A DNA stretch of 8,863 bases from Gammaproteobacteria bacterium. GTDB taxonomy: Bacteria; Pseudomonadota; Gammaproteobacteria; QNFN01. Under the pieces are notes generated by a model. That model had not been told where the DNA came from. It saw only the letters and a program-made list of their open reading frames with translations, and searched no databases. The position numbers were made by a program, and so were the translations under genes. Positions 4,567-8,863 of the stretch are shown here, piece by piece; the first letter of the stretch is position 1, and every line of letters begins with the position of its first letter. The DNA lies in NCBI GenBank assembly GCA_003645555.1, contig QNFN01000052.1, positions 1 to 8,863 of the forward strand, written 5' to 3'.

Positions 4567-6588
4567 CTGTCCGACCTCAATCCCGCCCAGCGCAAGGCGG
4601 TTCTGCATGCGGCCAGTCCGCTGCTGGTGCTGGCCGGTGCCGGCAGTGGCAAGACGCGCGTAATCACGCGCAAGATCGCTCATCTGGTACAGCGTTGCGG
4701 TCTGGCGCCGGAGCATGTCGCCGCGGTCACTTTCACCAACAAGGCGGCACGCGAGATGCGCGCGCGGGCCGGCAAGCTGTTGTCGGTGGAGGCGGCACAA
4801 GCGCTGACGATCTCGACGTTCCATACTCTCGGTCTGCGCATCCTGCGCCGCGAGGCACGACGGGTCGGCTATCGATCCGGCTTTTCCATTTTCGATGCCC
4901 AGGACACGGCCAATCTGCTGCGTGAGCTGCTGCGGGCCGGTGGTGACGCCAAGCCTGACCCGGCGCCACTGCAGTGGCGTATATCGGCGTGGAAGAACGA
5001 CCTGGTTGATCCGGAACAGGCGCAGGCCGAAGCGTGTGACCCGGCAGCACGCACGGCGGCCGATCTCTATGCCGACTATCAGCGTCATCTGCAGGCGTTC
5101 AATGCGGTCGATTTCGACGACCTGATTGCCCGCCCGGTGCGGCTGTTCCGCGACCATCCCGAAGTGCTCGGAGCCTGGCGTGAGCGCATCCGCTACCTGT
5201 TGGTCGACGAATACCAGGACACCAACGGCGCCCAATACGCCCTGGTGCGGCAGCTGGTCGGGGAGCGCCGCGGGTTGACGGTGGTCGGCGATGACGACCA
5301 GTCGATCTACGCCTGGCGCGGTGCACGGCCGGAGAATCTGCAGCGGTTGGGCGAGGATTTCCCCGGGCTCGAGGTGATCCGGCTGGAGCAGAATTACCGC
5401 TCGACCGGGCGCATCCTGAAGGCGGCCAATACACTGATTGCCAACAACCCGCACCTGTTCGAGAAGCGCCTCTGGAGCGGGCTCGGTTTCGGCGACCCGC
5501 TACGGGTGCTGCGCTGCGAGGACGAGGCGCACGAGGCGCGCCGGGTGGCCTCGGCCCTGCTCGAGCACCGCTTCCGCCACGGCACCCGCTTCGGCGATTA
5601 CGCCCTGCTCTACCGCGGCAACCATCAGTCGCGGCCGCTGGAAACGGCGCTACGCGAGGTGCAGATCCCGTATCACGTCAGCGGCGGCACCGCTTTTTTC
5701 GATCGTGCCGAGGTCAAGGATGTGATCGCCTACCTGCGGTTGTTGGCCAACCCCGATGACGACGCGGCCTTCCTGCGCGTGGTCAACGCGCCGCGCCGTG
5801 GCATCGGCCCGACCACGCTCGAGTCACTCGGGCGCTACGCGCAACTGCGCGGCCGGGCCTTGTTACCAACCTGTGGCGACCTCGGTCTCGCCGCCCATGT
5901 CAGCGGTGCCCCGCTCGAGCGACTGCGTCGCTTCGCCGCCTGGGTTGAGCGCACCGCGGCACGTGCGCGTGGGGAAAGCGATGCCGTCACCCTGGTCCGC
6001 GACCTGCTCGAGGAGAGCGGTTATCGTGCCTGGCTGGTCAAGTCGGTGCGCGACCCACGGGGCGCCGAACGTCGTCTCGATCACGTCGACGCGCTGCTCG
6101 ACTGGCTCACAGGTGCCGCGGCCGAGGTGCGCGGTGGTCTTGAAGCGCTGGTCGATCGGCTCTGCCTGCAGGATCTGCTCGAGCGCGAGGAGCAGGCAGG
6201 CGACCGGGTCGCGCTGATGACCCTGCACGCGGCCAAGGGGCTCGAGTTTCCGCATGTCTTCATGGTTGGCATGGAGGAGGGTTTGCTGCCCCACCGCAGC
6301 AGTATCGACAGCGGTGATCTCGACGAGGAGCGTCGCCTCGTTTACGTCGGCATCACCCGCGCGCAGCAGACGTTGACCTTCACTCACGCGGCCCGACGGC
6401 GGCGCCAGCGTGAAGTGATGGCCTGCGAGCCGAGCCGTTTCCTCGACGAATTACCGCGTGAGGATCTTCTGTTCGAGGGGGGGCCGCAGGAGGACAGTGA
6501 GCAGAAGCAGGCCCGTGGGCGGGCGGCGCTGGCGCACCTGCGCACGCTGGTTTCGGCCCCTGCCTCGGCCGGATCAGACCAGGCGTAG
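4567..6588 (+). CDS. rep: ATP-dependent DNA helicase Rep (probable CTG start)
   Basis: A superfamily 1A 3'-5' DNA helicase that helps replication forks past bound proteins by stripping them from DNA. From CTG 4567 the protein has 673 residues, the same length as E. coli Rep. Motifs in order: Q-motif region LNPAQRKAV (4-12), Walker A AGAGSGKT (23-30), Ia TFTNKAAREM, II DEYQDTN (214-220), III GDDDQSIYAWRGA (241-253), IV QNYRS, V TLHAAKGLEFPHVF and VI VYVGITRAQ (592-600). Rep is favoured over UvrD/PcrA by the start at LNPAQ, the GDDDQSIYAWRGA form of motif III, the length and the short C-terminus. CTG is chosen because GGAGGG lies 7 nt before it, the predicted promoter lies after GTG 4495, and SDLNPAQ aligns with the start of known Rep proteins. 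Starting at GTG 4495 would add 24 unrelated residues without a Shine-Dalgarno. Confidence 0.93.
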   Translation: MSDLNPAQRKAVLHAASPLLVLAGAGSGKTRVITRKIAHLVQRCGLAPEHVAAVTFTNKAAREMRARAGKLLSVEAAQALTISTFHTLGLRILRREARRVGYRSGFSIFDAQDTANLLRELLRAGGDAKPDPAPLQWRISAWKNDLVDPEQAQAEACDPAARTAADLYADYQRHLQAFNAVDFDDLIARPVRLFRDHPEVLGAWRERIRYLLVDEYQDTNGAQYALVRQLVGERRGLTVVGDDDQSIYAWRGARPENLQRLGEDFPGLEVIRLEQNYRSTGRILKAANTLIANNPHLFEKRLWSGLGFGDPLRVLRCEDEAHEARRVASALLEHRFRHGTRFGDYALLYRGNHQSRPLETALREVQIPYHVSGGTAFFDRAEVKDVIAYLRLLANPDDDAAFLRVVNAPRRGIGPTTLESLGRYAQLRGRALLPTCGDLGLAAHVSGAPLERLRRFAAWVERTAARARGESDAVTLVRDLLEESGYRAWLVKSVRDPRGAERRLDHVDALLDWLTGAAAEVRGGLEALVDRLCLQDLLEREEQAGDRVALMTLHAAKGLEFPHVFMVGMEEGLLPHRSSIDSGDLDEERRLVYVGITRAQQTLTFTHAARRRRQREVMACEPSRFLDELPREDLLFEGGPQEDSEQKQARGRAALAHLRTLVSAPASAGSDQA

Positions 6589-6658
6589 CCGGATCCTTCT
6601 GAGCACCGCTGGATGGATTCAAGCTCGCCATGAACCAGGGCGCTGCTTGCGTTTGTGG

Positions 6659-6683
6659 GTCGGACTTCAGTCCGGCATGCCGG
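6659..6683. repeat. REP-like hairpin with overlapping palindrome
   Basis: A 7-bp stem (6659-6665 with 6670-6676, one G-T pair) closes a TTCA loop. It is preceded by GTG, a pattern like REP elements (a GT-rich head, then a GTCGGAC-TTCA-GTCC hairpin) scattered between genes of many gammaproteobacteria. A perfect 12-bp palindrome CCGGCATGCCGG (6672-6683) shares its right arm. It sits in the gap between the convergent rep and zinc-ribbon genes and may serve as a bidirectional transcription stop or mRNA end protector. Confidence 0.5.
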
Positions 6684-6723
6684 GCCCAAGGACGATCTGT
6701 CCCATGGATGCCGTCGCACGCAT

Positions 6724-7140
6724 TCAGCCAGCTTTGTCACCGCCCCCGGTGTCGTCGCCGAACAGCGAGTTCAGATCGTCCATGGGGGTTGGTTCGTCAT
6801 TGGATGAGTTGTCCGCCATGCCGGGCTCGCCCGCTTCTTCTGCATCGCCATCGAACAGCGCATCCAGATCATCACGCGTGCGTTCGCCGCCGCCGGTGCC
6901 GTCGTGGGCGCCATGCCGGAGACGGAAGTGTGAGCAGAAGTTGGCGATATCTGTTTCGCGTGCCGGCTCGGCACGATCATGACTGCAGTTGGTGGTGTAC
7001 TGCGGGGCGTAAAAGCGACACATGCGGCAGACGTGCAGGTCGCTGTCGCAGGCGAGGCATTTCTCCAGTCGTGGGAAGAGTCGCGGCAGGTCGTCGTGCA
7101 GCGGCTCACCGCAGCGCCAGCAGACCAGGGTCGATTCCAT
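6724..7140 (-). CDS. Eight-cysteine zinc-ribbon protein with acidic tail
   Basis: A 138-aa protein with two probable zinc sites: CWRCG (Cys7, Cys10) with CLAC (28, 31) forms a ribbon, and CRMC (38, 41) with Cys52 and Cys69 a second site. The stretch DLHVCRMCRFYAPQ...NFCSHF is characteristic of a conserved proteobacterial family of unknown function that usually ends in an acidic LxALF motif. Here the tail carries two such motifs, DDLDALF (90-96) and DDLNSLF (121-127), joined by a low-complexity acidic linker, which suggests a duplicated docking peptide. Two ATG codons are adjacent (7143 and 7140). GGGAGG ends 1 nt before the first and 4 nt before the second, so the second is preferred; the difference is one residue. 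It is convergent with rep and lies just before palindromic repeat copy B. Confidence 0.85.
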   Translation of the reverse strand: MESTLVCWRCGEPLHDDLPRLFPRLEKCLACDSDLHVCRMCRFYAPQYTTNCSHDRAEPARETDIANFCSHFRLRHGAHDGTGGGERTRDDLDALFDGDAEEAGEPGMADNSSNDEPTPMDDLNSLFGDDTGGGDKAG

Positions 7141-7167
7141 CATGCCTCCCGCGTGTCAACGCCAAGC

Positions 7168-7233
7168 TTAAGGAACCTCTGATTAATTCTGGGCGCCAGA
7201 TACGAGTTCATGAATTAATCAGAGGGTCCTTAA
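7168..7233. repeat. Palindromic dispersed repeat, copy B, complete
   Basis: A 66-bp element with near-perfect inverted arms (7168-7189 and 7212-7233; 21 of 22 positions pair) enclosing a 22-nt centre. A smaller TCTGG/CCAGA hairpin (7188-7200) overlaps the left arm and the loop. The outer ends read TTAAGGAACCTCTGATTAAT, similar to insertion-sequence or MITE termini, possibly with a TTA target duplication. It has no coding capacity. It lies between the 5' end of the zinc-ribbon gene and the SDR gene, so it could supply promoter elements or roadblocks to both. A half-copy lies at 53-100. Confidence 0.8.
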
Positions 7234-7268
7234 CTATGGGACGACCGGGGCGCCGGGGCAACGGCGGT

Positions 7269-7274
7269 TAGAAT
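7269..7274 (+). promoter_or_regulatory. Possible -10 box for the SDR gene
   Basis: TAGAAT (7269-7274) matches the -10 consensus at 5 of 6 bases and would give a leader of about 20 nt to ATG 7301. No recognisable -35 lies 16-18 bp upstream, so this is weak. Confidence 0.3.
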
Positions 7275-7300
7275 TGGTTTCATATCCTTGGAGGCGTGGC

Positions 7301-8014
7301 ATGGCAGGCAGCGTCCTGATTACCGGCAACAGCAGCGGCCTCGGTCGCGGTTTCACTGAAGTCTGTCTCGACCGGGGCTGGTCCGTCTATGGCGTCAGCC
7401 GGCGTGGTTGCAGCGGATTGACCGGTGCGTTGCACGATGTCCGTTGCGACCTTGCCGATGCCGATACGGTGGCACCGGCGCTGGAGCAGCTGCTTGCCGG
7501 CGTCGAACGCCTCGACCTGGCGATCCTCAATGCCGGCGCCCTCGGCCCGATCCGCGACCTGGCGGAGATCCCGGTGGCGACCGTTGAGGAGGCGATGCGC
7601 ATCAACGTCTGGGCCAACAAGCGCATTCTCGACTGGTTCCTGGCCCGGCCGTTGCCGGTCACACGTATCGTACTGATCTCGTCCGGGGCCGCGCTCAAGG
7701 GTCACCGTGGCTGGGGCACCTATGCGCTTTCCAAGGCGACACTGAACATGCTCACCCAGCTCTATGCCCACGAGTTTCCAGACACCCAGCTGTTGGCGTT
7801 GGCACCGGGTCTGGTCGATACGGGTATGCAGTCGGTGTTGTGCGATCCGGCGCAGACCGATGCCGGGCGTTTCCCGTCACTGCAGCGGCTGCGCGCGGCG
7901 CACGGCACCGAGGCGATGCCCGATCCGGTCGCGGCTGCGGCACGCATCATCGACCTGCTGCCGACGCTGGCTGACCGTCCAAGCGGCAGTTTCGTCGACG
8001 TGCGCGACCTCTGA
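7301..8014 (+). CDS. Short-chain dehydrogenase/reductase (SDR)
   Basis: A 237-aa classical SDR oxidoreductase with a Rossmann fold, predicted to reduce a carbonyl (or oxidise an alcohol) using NAD(P)H in the cytosol. Seen are the cofactor motif TGNSSGLG (8-15), a YGVSRRG strand whose arginines suggest an NADPH preference, NAG (77-79), the catalytic serine in ISSGA (127-128), Tyr141 and Lys145 in YALSKAT, and the PG turn APGLVDTGM. Its sequence feel is closest to the sepiapterin-reductase-like/short C-terminal SDRs; the substrate cannot be read off. ATG 7301 is chosen because GGAGG (7290-7294) lies 6 nt upstream; an upstream in-frame TTG (7274) would add residues before the first strand. It is convergent with the antiporter gene with 9 bp between stops. 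Confidence 0.92.
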   Translation: MAGSVLITGNSSGLGRGFTEVCLDRGWSVYGVSRRGCSGLTGALHDVRCDLADADTVAPALEQLLAGVERLDLAILNAGALGPIRDLAEIPVATVEEAMRINVWANKRILDWFLARPLPVTRIVLISSGAALKGHRGWGTYALSKATLNMLTQLYAHEFPDTQLLALAPGLVDTGMQSVLCDPAQTDAGRFPSLQRLRAAHGTEAMPDPVAAAARIIDLLPTLADRPSGSFVDVRDL

Positions 8015-8023
8015 GCCGGTCGC

Positions 8024-8027
<4 letters not shown>
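8011..8027. terminator. Hairpin containing both convergent stop codons
   Basis: CTGAGC (8011-8016) and GCTCAG (8022-8027) form a perfect 6-bp stem with loop CGGTC. The left arm contains the SDR TGA (8012-8014) and the right arm the complement of the antiporter TGA (8024-8026). With only 9 bp between the genes it is the only candidate bidirectional terminator; it lacks T-tracts. Confidence 0.4.

Positions 8028-8863
<836 letters not shown>

Noticed and set aside
4462..5454. 330-codon open frame antisense to rep
   Set aside because: A long shadow frame typical of GC-rich coding DNA. It lies opposite conserved helicase motifs, and its translation shows no known fold.
53..7233. A composite transposon or genomic island bounded by the two repeats
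   Set aside because: The repeats are in direct orientation and lack a transposase or integrase, one is only half a copy, and the enclosed genes are ordinary chromosomal ones with the same composition as the flanks.
6630..7271. 213-codon plus-strand frame running through palindromic repeat copy B
   Set aside because: Antisense to the eight-cysteine gene; the C-terminus is repeat read-through (KEPLINSGRQ).

Overview
This is a GC-rich chromosomal window with tightly packed genes. The best guess for the host is a gammaproteobacterium of the Chromatiales/Ectothiorhodospiraceae kind. That rests on a full-length Rep helicase, a GCTACAAT-type promoter in front of it, proteobacterial small conserved families (DUF1330, DUF2237, an eight-cysteine zinc-ribbon protein) and the codon use. 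The genus cannot be fixed from the sequence. No tRNA, rRNA, CRISPR array, transposase, phage gene or toxin-antitoxin pair is visible.

Layout from left to right. Positions 1-321 carry no convincing gene; they hold a cluster of inverted repeats and a half-copy of a palindromic repeat. Then come a DUF4743-Nudix hydrolase (322-1194, +) and, convergent with only 6 bp between the stops, a thioredoxin (1201-1572, -). Upstream of the thioredoxin on the same strand is a small acidic three-cysteine protein (1697-1996, -). Divergent from it is a run of plus-strand genes: DUF1330 (2127), BtpA/SgcQ-family TIM barrel (2432), an RNase Z-like metallo-beta-lactamase-fold hydrolase (3235), each overlapping the one before, and a DUF2237 protein (4077) after a 65-bp gap. 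The Rep DNA helicase (4567-6588, +) follows from its own promoter. It is convergent with a zinc-ribbon protein (6724-7140, -) across a gap containing a REP-like hairpin. A complete copy of the palindromic repeat (7168-7233) precedes an SDR oxidoreductase (7301-8014, +). This is convergent, 9 bp apart, with a CPA1 Na+/H+ antiporter (8024 to the right edge, -) whose N-terminus lies outside the window.

Most genes are housekeeping or conserved-hypothetical. The plausible functional groups are a redox/damage-control set (Nudix, thioredoxin) and the coupled DUF1330-BtpA-MBL operon, whose reaction is unknown. The observations most worth following up are: (i) a probable CTG start codon for Rep, with a well-placed Shine-Dalgarno and a homologous N-terminus; (ii) a palindrome exactly filling the -35/-10 spacer of the thioredoxin promoter; (iii) the coupled BtpA-MBL pair; (iv) the palindromic repeat, present once intact and once lacking its left arm; and (v) a duplicated acidic DDLxxLF motif in the tail of the zinc-ribbon protein. 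I see no clear defence or mobile system, and I do not claim one.
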